DNA of 64,000 bases from Bog-756 sp963699105 (GTDB lineage Bacteria > Actinomycetota > Acidimicrobiia > Acidimicrobiales > RAAP-2), in contig CAVOTI010000005.1 in assembly GCA_963699105.1 (NCBI GenBank), positions 682,001 through 746,000 on the forward strand, read 5' to 3'. The notes below the pieces were generated by a model that saw only the letters and a program-made list of their open reading frames with translations, had not been told where the DNA came from and ran no database searches. A program made the translations under genes and the position numbers. The number at the start of each line of letters is the position of its first letter. The first letter of the stretch is position 1. This document shows, piece by piece, positions 25,229 to 33,948 of this stretch.

Positions 25229-27029
25229 ATGGGCGACCACCGGCCAGGCGTCTGCTCGAAGGGCCCAATGGGAAGAGCCCGCCGCCACGGCGTCCGCTCC
25301 CGGCCCGCCGTAGCCGTGGCCACGGTGGGCCTGGTGTTGGTCGGGACGTTTGTCGGGGGCGGCGTGGCCGGGGCGGTCGTCCCGTGGAAGATCGTCCCCA
25401 GCCCCAACACCTCTCCCAGCCAGAACGACATATTGGCGGGTATCTCGTGCGTCGGACCTAGCCAATGCGTGGCCGTCGGACACTCGGCGGACAACAGTTC
25501 TCAGACGTTGGTCGAGTCGTGGAACGGGACGGCCTGGTCGATCGTACCCAGCCCCGACACCTCGCCGACAACCGACAACCTGTTGTGGGGTGTTTCGTGC
25601 CCCGGCTCTTCGGCCTGCACGGCGGTGGGAAGCGGGGAGGTGGGCACCGATTATCAGACGTTGGTCGAGTCGTGGAACGGGACGACCTGGTCGATCGTGT
25701 CCAGCCCCAACACCTCACCGACCGAGAACACCCTGTTGGGCGTGTCCTGTTACGACCCCACCCACTGCATGGCGGTGGGCAGCGCCCAAGTCGGCTCCAA
25801 TGGCCTGGACACGCTGGCCGAGTCGTGGAACGGGACCGCCTGGTCCACCGTTCCCAGCCCTGATGTCCCGACGTCGACATACGAGCAGTTGTCGGGAGTG
25901 TCGTGCACCGGTCCGACGGACTGCACGGCCGTGGGCTTCGCCGACACCACGGCCGGAGCCCAGACGTTGATCGAGTCGTGGAACGGGTCGGCTTGGTCCA
26001 TCGTGCCCAGCCCGGACCCAACGTCGCTACCGGGCGTCACTGGGGACATCCTCGATGGCGTGTCGTGCACGACCTCGACGGCTTGCGTAGCGGCGGGATC
26101 CAACAATGCGCCGTCCTCGCACAACGTGACCACCTTGATCGAGTCGTGGGACGGGACCACCTGGTCGGTGGTGCCCAGTCCGAATGCCAGCACTTCCAGC
26201 GGCCTCGATGGGGTGTCCTGTGCCACTACGGGTAGCTGCATCGCCGTCGGGAGCAACGGAGGAGGAGTCGGCACCCTGATCGAATCGTGGGACGGTTCGA
26301 GCTGGTCGGTGGTTCACAGCCCCAATCGGGGGAATCGCGGACTTCGACTTTCTAGGCGGGGTGTCGTGTGTCGATCCGACGAACTGCACGGCCGTCGGCC
26401 AGTCGGGCGACAACGACTCCATGACGCTGGTCGAATCGATGAACGGCGTCATCCCCAAGTTCAGCGGACCGGCCCCGGGCCAGGTGACATGTTCCCTCAC
26501 TGCCAAGATCTCCTTCTCGCCCCCGCTCACGAGCACCGGCGGGGGCACGGCCACCACGGTGAAGGGTGAACTGTCGAACTGCACGACCACCACGCCCGGT
26601 CTGTCGATTACCGGCGGCAAGCTGACCGGTACATCTCCCGGGGCGGGAACGGGCTGCGCCGAGCTCGCCGCCGGGAACATCCCGGGGACCGCCGCCGTCG
26701 CCTGGAAGGGCCAGTACGACCCGGCGGACTACTCCTATGCCGGGAAGGCATCCTTGGCCAACAGCGTGGTGACCACCACCGGCGACCAGGAGGAGACCAA
26801 CGGCGTCGACGATGTGGGGTTCGTCGTTCCGGGCACCGGCAACACCTCCAGCACCAGCGGATCGTTCGCGGCCGGGGGTCCGGACGGCGCTTCTGGCACC
26901 CTGTTCAGCGACCAGACGGCCAGCCAACTCTCGACACTTTGCTCGCCCACTCCGAGGAAGAACAAGCCACCCAAACCGGCCAAGGGGATAAAGAGCCTGA
27001 CCCTGACCGGCCCAGTCACCCTCGGGTGA
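25229..27029 (+). CDS. Secreted seven-repeat (probable beta-propeller) protein, one frameshift
   Basis: The ATG at 25229 follows AGGGGGA. A long signal peptide (basic RARRHGVRSRP, then a hydrophobic stretch ending GVAGA) leads to seven repeats of 45-55 residues. Each has the form VSC-x2-P-x2-C-x-AVG...TLVESWNG-x2-WS-x-VPSP. The seventh repeat lacks the final WSxVPSP strand, while an extra VPWKIVPSP strand precedes the first, as in a propeller closed by its N-terminal strand. After repeat six the frame changes: removing one G from the run at 26328-26332 gives SPNRGIADFDFLGGVSC and restores the frame. A C-terminal domain of about 200 residues follows (Thr/Gly-rich, basic PRKNKPPKPAKG end). Each repeat has a Cys pair. 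Function unknown; extracellular binding is likely. Confidence 0.8.
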
Positions 27030-27096
27030 TGCATCAACCCGGGGGGCATGCAGCCGCCGGCTGAGATTCCGGGCCTCCACCGGCCGTCGATCGTGA

Positions 27097-27699
27097 CTAC
27101 TCGGGGCCGGCACCCGTCAGGATGGTCGCCACCCTCTGCCGCAACGCCGGGACCACCTCTTGTTGGAACCAGTCGTTCTTCTTCAGCCAGACGTTGTTTC
27201 GAGGACTGGGATGGGGCATCGGCACCACCTGAGGCCAGTGGTCCCTCCACGACTTCACGGTCTCCGTCACCGAACGGCCAGCAGTGGCCAGGTGGTACCT
27301 GTGCGCATACTGGCCGATCACCAGCGTGAGCTGCACGTGCGGGAGCTGATCCAAGATCCTGGCCCGCCAGGCCGGAGCGCATTCCGGTCTGGGCGGGAGA
27401 TCGCCCGACGATCCGGTGCCCGGATAGCAGAATCCCATGGGCAGGATGGCCAGGCACGTCGGATCGTAGAAGGACTGGCGTTCAAGTCCCATCCACTCCC
27501 TCAATCGATCTCCACTCGCATCATAGAACGGGATTCCCGAAGCATGAACCCTGCGTCCGGGTGCCTGCCCGACGACCAGGATCTTCGCCCGCGGGTCGAG
27601 TTGGACGACAGGTCGCGGACCGAGCGGCAGATCATCCGCACAGCGCGTGCAGCTTCGGACGGCGTGGAGCAACAAGGAGAACGATTCGATCGCTGACAC
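27097..27699 (-). CDS. Uracil-DNA glycosylase superfamily protein
   Basis: A 200-residue protein. Motif 1 is VVGQAPGRRVHASGIPFYDASG (about residues 42-63), typical of the UDG superfamily. Motif 2 near the end is MPHPSPRNNVW, where His and Pro-Ser match the DNA-minor-groove loop H-P-S-P. N-terminal cysteines (RSCTRCADDL) and another in ECAPAW could hold an iron-sulfur cluster, but the family-4 set is not complete. Such enzymes remove damaged bases such as uracil; this actinobacterial branch is poorly studied. The start is a GTG at 27699. It stands alone next to a tandem-repeat spacer. Confidence 0.75.
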   Translation of the reverse strand: MSAIESFSLLLHAVRSCTRCADDLPLGPRPVVQLDPRAKILVVGQAPGRRVHASGIPFYDASGDRLREWMGLERQSFYDPTCLAILPMGFCYPGTGSSGDLPPRPECAPAWRARILDQLPHVQLTLVIGQYAHRYHLATAGRSVTETVKSWRDHWPQVVPMPHPSPRNNVWLKKNDWFQQEVVPALRQRVATILTGAGPE

Positions 27700-27744
27700 G
27701 TCCTTGGGATCGGGCGAATGGAGGGGAGACGCCGCCCCCGGGCA

Positions 27745-27794
27745 CCGGGTCCCCGGTCAGCGGGTCCGGGCGTCCGGGCGTCCGGGCGTCCGGG
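27745..27794. repeat. Hairpin and 8-base tandem repeat CGTCCGGG
   Basis: In the 117-base gap upstream of the UDG-like gene, ACCGGGTCCCCGGT (27745-27758) can form a 6-bp hairpin. It is followed at 27764-27794 by nearly four tandem copies of CGTCCGGG. Both neighbouring genes are on the minus strand, so this lies between the end of the PPOX gene and the start of the UDG-like gene. No U-tract follows, so a classical terminator is not evident. Confidence 0.7.
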
Positions 27795-27816
27795 TATCGA
27801 AACAACCCCGGGGCCG

Positions 27817-28215
27817 CTACCCCTGCATGGCGATGCGGTCGGTGCGAACGGTGACTCGAATCCGCACTTCGCCTTGGCGGCGCATGGGGTAGGTGTCGAC
27901 GCCGAGATACTTCTGGGCCAGGGAGTCGATGTGCTGATCGGCCCCTTCGGTCGTGACATCTATCACCGTTCCCCGAAAGGCCACCACGTTGTACTGGTCC
28001 TCGGGGTCGATGACGGAAACCGCCACCCGGTGGTCCTTTTCGAGGTTGCGAGCCTTGACCCTGCCCCGGGCGGTGTTGAACACCACGTTGTCACCGTCGA
28101 GGTCGATCCACAGTGGGGTCACCTGGGGAGAGCCATCGGGGTTGAGTGTGGCCAGCGTTGCCAGTACCGGTCGGGAGATCAGCTCCCGAGCCTTGGTCGA
28201 GAGAGTGTCGGCCAT
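27817..28215 (-). CDS. PPOX-class F420-dependent oxidoreductase (Rv1155-like)
   Basis: A 132-residue split-barrel protein from the ATG at 28215, with GGAAAGGA 6 bases upstream. Characteristic parts are LISRPVLATLATLNPDGSPQ, VTPLWIDLDGDNVVFNT, GRVKARNLEKDHRVAVSVID and YNVVAFRGTVIDV. Small proteins of this group bind F420 (or FMN) as dimers and reduce organic substrates. With the LLM protein at 2319 it shows that the host makes F420. The open frame continues far upstream, but the ribosome-binding site and the Rv1155-like length fix this start. Confidence 0.88.
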   Translation of the reverse strand: MADTLSTKARELISRPVLATLATLNPDGSPQVTPLWIDLDGDNVVFNTARGRVKARNLEKDHRVAVSVIDPEDQYNVVAFRGTVIDVTTEGADQHIDSLAQKYLGVDTYPMRRQGEVRIRVTVRTDRIAMQG

Positions 28216-28370
28216 CAGTGTCCTTTCCACGATCTGAACGTGACTCTCAGGGTAGGGGTAATCCGCTGACCGCCAACCGATCAGGCCGGTCTGAGGAGAC
28301 TCCGGCGTCCGGAGGATGAGCCACCAGTCCTCCCGCTCGGCGGCTGTCCCCGGCTCGGTGAGCCGCCCCC

Positions 28371-29081
28371 TCAGGGTGTGGGGCCGGTCCCGATCCCGTG
28401 GATGATCAGGTCCCAGAGGTCCTCGGCCGTCCCGTCCCCGGGGGTGCCGACCGACATGCCCCCGATGGTCGAGGAGAACGAGTTGAACATGATGGCCTCC
28501 AGCACCACCCCGACGATGGGGCCCCGGCGGGGCCCGGTGCGGACCACCCCGGCCGAGGTGGCCCCGTCCAACACCTGTTCGAACAGGGCCACGAGGGGTG
28601 AGAACACCCGGGCCGCCTCTTTCGGGTACTGGGTGAGCAGCTGCTGGGCGAACTCGGCCATGAACGGGGCCCGGCCGGTGGCCCCCCGGTCTCCACCGGT
28701 CGACGGCCGGCACAGCCGGTAGTACTCGACCACGAAGGTGTGCAGGCGGCCCAGGGGATCGTCGTCCCCGGCGAGCTGGTCGGCCAGGTACTCGGTGGTG
28801 GTGCGGACCGACTCCTCGAACAGGGCCAGCAGGAGCTCGTGCTTGCCCCCGAAGTACTGGTAGAAGCTCCGCAGCGACTGGCCCGACCGGTCCACCACCT
28901 CTTGGACGGTGAAGTCCTTGCCCGATCCGGCGTTGAACAGCTCGGTGGCGGCGTCGAGGAAGCGCTGGACCCGGGTCTCGGCCCGCAGCCGGGCCGAGTC
29001 GAGCGACCGGGCCACCGCCTGGTCCCGCCAGCTCAGGGCGTCCACCTCCGGCGGTTCGGCCACCACCTCCTGTTTCGCCAC
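28371..29081 (-). CDS. TetR family transcriptional regulator
   Basis: A 236-residue regulator (GTG start at 29081, MAKQEVVAEPPEV). An N-terminal extension of about 35 residues precedes the DNA-binding domain RVQRFLDAATELFNAGSGKD, FTVQEVVDRSGQSLRSFYQY, FGGKHELLLALFEE. The C-terminal helices contain GRAPFMAEFAQQLLTQYP. No strong target site was found. Upstream (29082-29218) there is a short gap with A/T-richer sequence around CCAATACACGATC, probably the promoter. It ends 155 bases before the PPOX gene start, so the two could be unlinked. Confidence 0.85.
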   Translation of the reverse strand: MAKQEVVAEPPEVDALSWRDQAVARSLDSARLRAETRVQRFLDAATELFNAGSGKDFTVQEVVDRSGQSLRSFYQYFGGKHELLLALFEESVRTTTEYLADQLAGDDDPLGRLHTFVVEYYRLCRPSTGGDRGATGRAPFMAEFAQQLLTQYPKEAARVFSPLVALFEQVLDGATSAGVVRTGPRRGPIVGVVLEAIMFNSFSSTIGGMSVGTPGDGTAEDLWDLIIHGIGTGPTP

Positions 29082-29218
29082 GGGGGAAATGGTACCCGAT
29101 AGGCCAATACACGATCGATCTCCCCCCGGGGCGGCCCGTGGTGCATCTTGGGGAGAACATGGTTCTGCCCGGGGCTAGGACTTGGGCAGGAGCCGGTCGT
29201 GAAACAACAGGCGGTGAA

Positions 29219-29884
29219 TCACGCAGGCGGGACTTCGTGGCGGACCCCGGAACCGAGCGCTCGATGAGCGAAGTCGACCAGCCGGGACAGGGATTCGGAG
29301 GAGGGGGTCGACTTGTCGATCAGGTGGGTACGGACCGCTCGGGTCGAATAGCCGAAGATGAGGCGGGCATCCCCTGACGGATCGGGGCTCCAGCCGGACC
29401 CGTCGGCCACCGCCGACTCGATGGCTCGCTCGAGCGGAGCCGTGATCCTGGACTGGTAGCTGTCGAGTTGTTCCGGAAAGGCGGCGGCGAACCGACCTGA
29501 TACCAACGCCCAGGGAGGGGACTTGGCGCCCGACGACAGCGGCATGGTCTGGCTGCGCACGTACTCCTCGATCCACACGCCCACCTTCGACAGTGGGTCC
29601 GCCGCTCGGTCCATCGCCTCCTCCAGGTACTGGACCAACACCGACGCACCCCGGTCGAGAGCCAGCAGCAAGAGCTCGTCCTTCGACTGGAAGTTCCTGT
29701 ACAAGGCCTTGGTGGACAAGCCCGAATACTCGAGGATGTCCCGCACCGATGGATCCACCGTCCCGGGCTGGGCCGCCACCACCCACGTGGCTTCGATCAG
29801 CTCGTCGACCGCAGATCGGCGGGGTGACCTCGTTGCGTCCCGGACATCGTCCGCGCCGTTCTCGACCGCCGTCGTCTCCATCAC
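29219..29884 (-). CDS. TetR family transcriptional regulator
   Basis: A 221-residue protein. The helix-turn-helix region is near residues 25-70: AVDELIEATWVVAAQPGTVD, PSVRDILEYSGLSTKALYRN and FQSKDELLLLALDRG. The C-terminal part has LVSGRFAAAFPEQLDSYQSR and ends at the Pro/Ala-rich VRHEVPPA. It lies between another TetR gene and the acyl-CoA ligase gene on the same strand. The 166-base gap upstream (29885-30050) holds A/T-rich sequence and a CAATTG core, which may contain its promoter. Its target may be the ligase pathway, but this is a guess from position. Confidence 0.85.
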   Translation of the reverse strand: MMETTAVENGADDVRDATRSPRRSAVDELIEATWVVAAQPGTVDPSVRDILEYSGLSTKALYRNFQSKDELLLLALDRGASVLVQYLEEAMDRAADPLSKVGVWIEEYVRSQTMPLSSGAKSPPWALVSGRFAAAFPEQLDSYQSRITAPLERAIESAVADGSGWSPDPSGDARLIFGYSTRAVRTHLIDKSTPSSESLSRLVDFAHRALGSGVRHEVPPA

Positions 29885-30050
29885 CGCCGAAGCTTAACCG
29901 GAAGAAGGATCCTGCAATTGAAGAGGACCTTTCTCTATTACAAGAGGGGCATTTCCACGCACCGCCCGAGGTCCTTTGGCACAGTCCGATCTGGCCCAGC
30001 GCCAGTGGCCGGCCGCCACGGTGGCCGTCGGCCACCCTCGTTCCGAACCG

Positions 30051-31588
30051 TCACACCCCGCGTCGGAGCTCCCGCTTGAGGACCTTTCCGGATGGGTTCC
30101 GGGGAAGCGCATCGAGAAACACGATCGCCTTGGGGGTCTTGAACCGGGCCAGCTGGGCCTGGCAATGCCGGAAGAGGTCGTCTTCGGTGGCAGCCGCACC
30201 CTGGCGCAGGACGACGAAGGCCACCGGGACCTCGCCCCATCGATCATCGGGACGACCGACCACTGCCGCCTCGAGCACGGCATCGTGCTCATAGAGCACG
30301 CGCTCGACCTCCGAGCTGGCGATGTTCTCGCCGCCCGACACGATCATGTCCTTGAACCGATCGACGATGTAGAGATAGTCGTCCTCGTCGCGGTAGCCGA
30401 CATCGCCGGTGTGGAACCAGCCACCGACGAAGGCTTCGTCGGTGGCGTCCGGATCCCGCCAGTAGCCCTTGAAGACCTTGGGGCCGCGCATGACGATCTC
30501 CCCCCGCTCCCCCGCCGGCACCGACGTCCCGTGCTCATCCCATATGTCGAGGTCAAGGTAGAGGCACGGACGGCCGACGCTCCCGAGCTTGCTCACCATG
30601 CTTCCCCGGTCGAGAAAGGTGTCACCCGACACCGTCTCGGTGAGACCGTAGGCGTCGGCGAACCAGGCCGACGGAAAGGTGCGCTGGAGGCGCTCGATGA
30701 GCGGGATCGGCATCTTCTCCCCGCCGTTGATGACCAGGCGCACCGATGACAGGTCGCGCCGCTCGATGTCGGGCAACGCCATGATGGCGTTGACCATGGC
30801 GGGCGCCAGCCACACGGTGGTCACCCGGGATCGCTCGAGCTCGTCGACCACCTTGGACGCTTCGAAGGCACGGTGGACGATGGTGGTGGCCCCGGCAGCG
30901 ACCAGTGAGGTGGTGGTGAGATCGAGGGCGCCGACGTGGTACATGGGCCCGCAGGCCAGTCCGAGATCGGCGCTGGTGAATCCGAACTCGATAATGTGGG
31001 CGAGGTTCTTCCACGCCAGGTTGGCGTGGGTGATCATGACACCCTTGGGCCGTCCCGTGGTGCCCGACGTGTACATCAAGCGGTGGATGTCGTCGGCCGC
31101 CACCGGGAGGCGCGCCGCGGCGATCTGGCCGGTTCGCATTCGCAGGTCGGCCAGAGTCGTCCATCCGTCTCCCCCACCCGCGGCCGACACACACGCCCGC
31201 ACGAGAGTCGCCCTCCATGCCCGTCATCGCTTGGTCGGCCAGATCGACCAATGGTCCGTCGCACACGATGGCCCGAGCTCCGGAATGCTCGAGGATGTAG
31301 CGGACCTCCGGCGCCGCCAGCCGCCAGTTGATGGGCATGGCTATGGCCCCGAGGTAGTTGGCGGCGAAAATTGTCTCCAGGAACTCGGGGCAGTTGTACG
31401 ACAGAAGCGCCACCACCTGGCCACGGCCGATGCCCCGGGCGGCCAGGCCGCGCGGCCAAGGCCGTGGCCCGTCCGGCCATTTCCCGGTAGGTGGTCGGCT
31501 CCTCGTCGAACACCGTGATCGCCTTGTCGGGCGTGCGGGTGGCGTGGTGGGCGAGGACAGAGAACCAGTTCATGTCGGGCTGCGTCAT
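30051..31588 (-). CDS. AMP-forming acyl-CoA synthetase, split by two frameshifts
   Basis: Three frames join into one ligase of about 510 residues. The first (MTQPDMNWFSVLAHHATRTP to MAGRATALAA) is lost near 31448-31454. The second (VVALLSYNCPEFLETIFAAN to DQAMTGMEGD) is lost near 31201-31212. The third (RACVSAAGGGDGWTTLADL to the end) contains the A3 motif YTSGTTGRPKGVMITHAN, AYGLTETVSGDTF, WFHTGDVGYRDEDD, IVDRFKDMIVSGGENI and NPSGKVLKRE with the catalytic Lys. All functional motifs are kept, so the breaks could be sequencing errors. The second break is not in a homopolymer, so true inactivation cannot be ruled out. It would activate a carboxylic acid as CoA ester. It is divergent from the TetR at 31721. 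Confidence 0.75.
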
Positions 31589-31720
31589 TTGCCGGGGCGC
31601 TCATCGGCTGAGGATCCCCGTTCACGACTCACTCGGCGCCGGGGCCTCGACCACCGTCGTCGAACATCGGGGCACCACCTGCCGGGTGGACGGCCCTCCA
31701 ACCGCTAACCTCGCTTTCCG

Positions 31721-32353
31721 ATGCCCAGGGCGCAAGCGACCGGTGAGACTCCACGCAGGGCGAACTGGCAAGCCCGTCGCCAGTCGATCATCGACACCTC
31801 GGCGCCCGTGTTCGCCCGACACGGGTACCATGCCACGGGGATCATGGAGCTCTGTGCGGCCAACGACCTCGGCAAGGGCGCGCTGTACCACTACATCGGG
31901 TCCAAAGAAGAGCTGCTGGCCGCCATCCACGACCGGGTCATGGACGAGGTGATGCTCGGTGCCGATCGGGTTGCCGAGGCCGGTGGATCGCCCTCGCAGC
32001 AGTTGACCATGCTCGGCAGTGAACTGCTCGACGTGATCCACCGCTACCCCGACCACGTCTGGGTCTTCCTGCACGAGTTCCCGGCGCTCACCGGCGAGCG
32101 GGCCGCCCAGTTCCGCCAGCGTCGTCGCCAGTACGAACAGCGGGTCGAGACCGTCCTGCGGGCCGGTGTCGATTCGGGCGAATTCCGCGACGTGGAGCCC
32201 AGGCTCACGGCCATGGCTTGGCTCGGGATGCACAACTACACCTACCTGTGGCTGAAGCCGGGCGGGCGGCTGTCGGCTCGAGACGTGGCCAGGCCCTTCG
32301 CCGAGATCTTCATGCGGGGGATCACCGAACCGACCGACGGAGCCCACCAGTAG
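31721..32353 (+). CDS. TetR family transcriptional regulator, candidate regulator of the second catabolic region
   Basis: A 210-residue TetR protein starting MPRAQATGETPRRANWQARR. The DNA-binding region is RQSIIDTSAPVFARHGYHAT, GIMELCAANDLGKGALYHYI and GSKEELLAAIHDRV. A TAACCT -10-like box ends about 9 bases before the ATG with no ribosome-binding site, which suggests a leaderless transcript. Its C-terminus is AEIFMRGITEPTDGAHQ. It stands between the frameshifted ligase and the SDR pair, and is the regulator gene closest to the three ACCGACCGGT-type operators at 33.9, 39.5 and 42.4 kb. Control of these promoters by this protein is inferred from proximity only. Confidence 0.87.
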   Translation: MPRAQATGETPRRANWQARRQSIIDTSAPVFARHGYHATGIMELCAANDLGKGALYHYIGSKEELLAAIHDRVMDEVMLGADRVAEAGGSPSQQLTMLGSELLDVIHRYPDHVWVFLHEFPALTGERAAQFRQRRRQYEQRVETVLRAGVDSGEFRDVEPRLTAMAWLGMHNYTYLWLKPGGRLSARDVARPFAEIFMRGITEPTDGAHQ

Positions 32354-32380
32354 CTGCTGTGGTGGTGCGGGGTGCCCGTG

Positions 32381-33127
32381 TCATGGGGCGGAGTACCCGC
32401 CGTCGACGACGATCGCCGACCCGGTCGTCCAGCTGGATGCCTGGCCGGCCAGGTAGGAATAGGCGCCCACCAGGTCGGAGGCCGACCCCAGCCCGAGGGG
32501 ATGACGCGCCGCCGTGGCCTCGAGCGCCTGTGGCGGCAGGCCGGCATGGATACCTGACAGGAACGTCCCCGGGCACACGCAGTTGACCCGGATGCCGTCG
32601 CCTGCGTACTCGACGGCGGCCACCTTGGCCAGCTGGATCACCGCCGCCTTGGTGGCACAGTACGGAGCCGCGTGTGACCACGCCGTCATGCCGGCCACCG
32701 ATGCCGTCAACACGATCGAACCCGACCCCTGAGGTCGCATGACGGCCACCGCCGCCCGGATTCCGTTGACGGCACCGAGGAGGTTGATCCGAAAGGCGCG
32801 CTCCCACTCCTCAGTGGCCTGATTGTGGATCCGGCCGTTGGGCGAGAGGACGCCGGCATTGCTGATCAACACGTCGAGGTGGCCGAATCGCCCGACCGCC
32901 CGGGCGACCACCGATTCGACCTGGGCGAAGTCGCTCACGTCGGCCAGCGCCGTTTCGACCGAAGAGTCGGTCACCGGGAGGCCGGCCACGGTGGCTTCCA
33001 GCGAGGATGCGCTGACATCGCTCAACAGGAGGTCGGTGGCGGGCTCGCTGGCCAGCTGGTGGGACACCGCCGCCCCGAGCGCCCCACCGGCACCGGTGAT
33101 GGCGACGACCCGTCGCGGTGCTGTCAT
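32381..33127 (-). CDS. Short-chain dehydrogenase/reductase
   Basis: A 248-residue SDR starting MTAPRRVVAITGAGGALGAA. The glycine motif TGAGGALG is a variant of the usual TGxxxGIG. SNAGVLSPNG, the active-site Ser in LTASVAGMTAW, Tyr-x3-Lys in PYCATKAAVIQ, GIRVNCVCPGT and the final TGSAIVVDGGYSAP complete it. Its ATG overlaps the TGA of the SDR gene upstream, so the two are co-translated. The Asp at the end of strand 2 (LLLSDVSAS) favours NAD. It probably oxidises or reduces a hydroxyl/keto group of the pathway substrate together with its neighbour. Confidence 0.9.
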   Translation of the reverse strand: MTAPRRVVAITGAGGALGAAVSHQLASEPATDLLLSDVSASSLEATVAGLPVTDSSVETALADVSDFAQVESVVARAVGRFGHLDVLISNAGVLSPNGRIHNQATEEWERAFRINLLGAVNGIRAAVAVMRPQGSGSIVLTASVAGMTAWSHAAPYCATKAAVIQLAKVAAVEYAGDGIRVNCVCPGTFLSGIHAGLPPQALEATAARHPLGLGSASDLVGAYSYLAGQASSWTTGSAIVVDGGYSAP

Positions 33128-33903
33128 ACCAGCAAGTATCCGCCATCGACGCTGAGCACGGTGCCGGTGACGAAGGCAGAGGCATCGGACACCAGGAACT
33201 GATATGCACCGGCCAGGTCGGCCGGCGCCCCCCAGCGCCGTTGCGCGGTGTGCCCGGTGATGGCGTCCGAGAGCCTGGGGTCGCTCTTCCACCCTTCGGC
33301 CAGCGGGGAATCGAACCATCCGGGCGCAACCACGTTCACGGTGATGCCGGCGGGGGCCAGATCCAGCGCCAGGCCTTTGGCCAGGCCGACCACCCCGGCC
33401 TTGGATGCGCTGTAGGCGGTCAGACCCTTGCGCGGCCGCTCCCCCAGGACCGAGCCGGTGAAGATCACTCGGCCGCCCTCGCCCATCACCCGGGCGGCGG
33501 CCCGTGCTCCGAGGAAGGCCCCCGTCAGGTTCACGTCCAGGACCCGGCGCCAGACCTGGGCATCGGTCTGGCGCGGGCCGGCCACCACCGGCGAGATGCC
33601 GGCGTTGCATATCCAGGCGTCGATGCCGCCCCACTCGGTCACCGTGGTGTCGGCCAGGGCCTCGTTGAAATCCTCGTCGGTCACGTCTCCGCTCAGCACC
33701 AGGGCCGGCCCCGGCAGTGTTTCGGCGACCGCCTTCAGGTCCCGCTCCGTGCGGGCCACCAGGGCCACGGATGCGCCGGCCCGGGAGAACGCATGGGCCA
33801 GCAGGGCACCGAGGCCCCGGCTGGCGCCGGTGATGACCACCCGCTTACCGGGTACCGCGCCGGGACTGGGGAACGACTCGGGGATCTCGATTTCGTCGAT
33901 CAT
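33124..33903 (-). CDS. Short-chain dehydrogenase/reductase
   Basis: A 259-residue SDR beginning MIDEIEIPESFPSPGAVPGK, with GGGAAG just before the ATG. It has TGASRGLGALLAHAFS for cofactor binding, CNAGISPVVAG, the catalytic Ser in FTGSVLGERP, AYSASKAGVVG and TGTVLSVDGGYLLV. The Arg in LVARTERDL at the end of strand 2 suggests NADP, unlike its partner downstream. It is the first gene of a two-SDR operon controlled from the divergent promoter at 33904-33948, shared with the fused E1 gene. Confidence 0.9.
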   Translation of the reverse strand: MIDEIEIPESFPSPGAVPGKRVVITGASRGLGALLAHAFSRAGASVALVARTERDLKAVAETLPGPALVLSGDVTDEDFNEALADTTVTEWGGIDAWICNAGISPVVAGPRQTDAQVWRRVLDVNLTGAFLGARAAARVMGEGGRVIFTGSVLGERPRKGLTAYSASKAGVVGLAKGLALDLAPAGITVNVVAPGWFDSPLAEGWKSDPRLSDAITGHTAQRRWGAPADLAGAYQFLVSDASAFVTGTVLSVDGGYLLV

Positions 33904-33918
33904 CGCTCTTCCCTTTTT

Positions 33919-33939
33919 GTACCGACCGACCGGTATACT
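33919..33939. promoter_or_regulatory. TetR-type operator and -10 box in the SDR/E1 divergent promoter
   Basis: GTACCGACCGACCGGTATAC (33919-33938) matches two other sites in this window (39528-39543 and 42435-42454) that share ACCGACCGG-like arms. TATACT at 33934-33939 is a near-consensus -10 box for the plus-strand E1 gene, whose GTG follows only 9 bases later. The E1 message is therefore probably leaderless, and the operator covers the region just upstream of the -10. ACCGACCGGTCGGT-like sites are common for actinobacterial TetR repressors. Confidence 0.6.
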
Positions 33940-33948
33940 ACACCGTCC

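Noticed and set aside
33118..33948. Upstream extension of the fused E1 frame
   Set aside because: It lies antisense to an SDR gene. The operator and -10 box at 33919-33939 place transcription start next to 33949.
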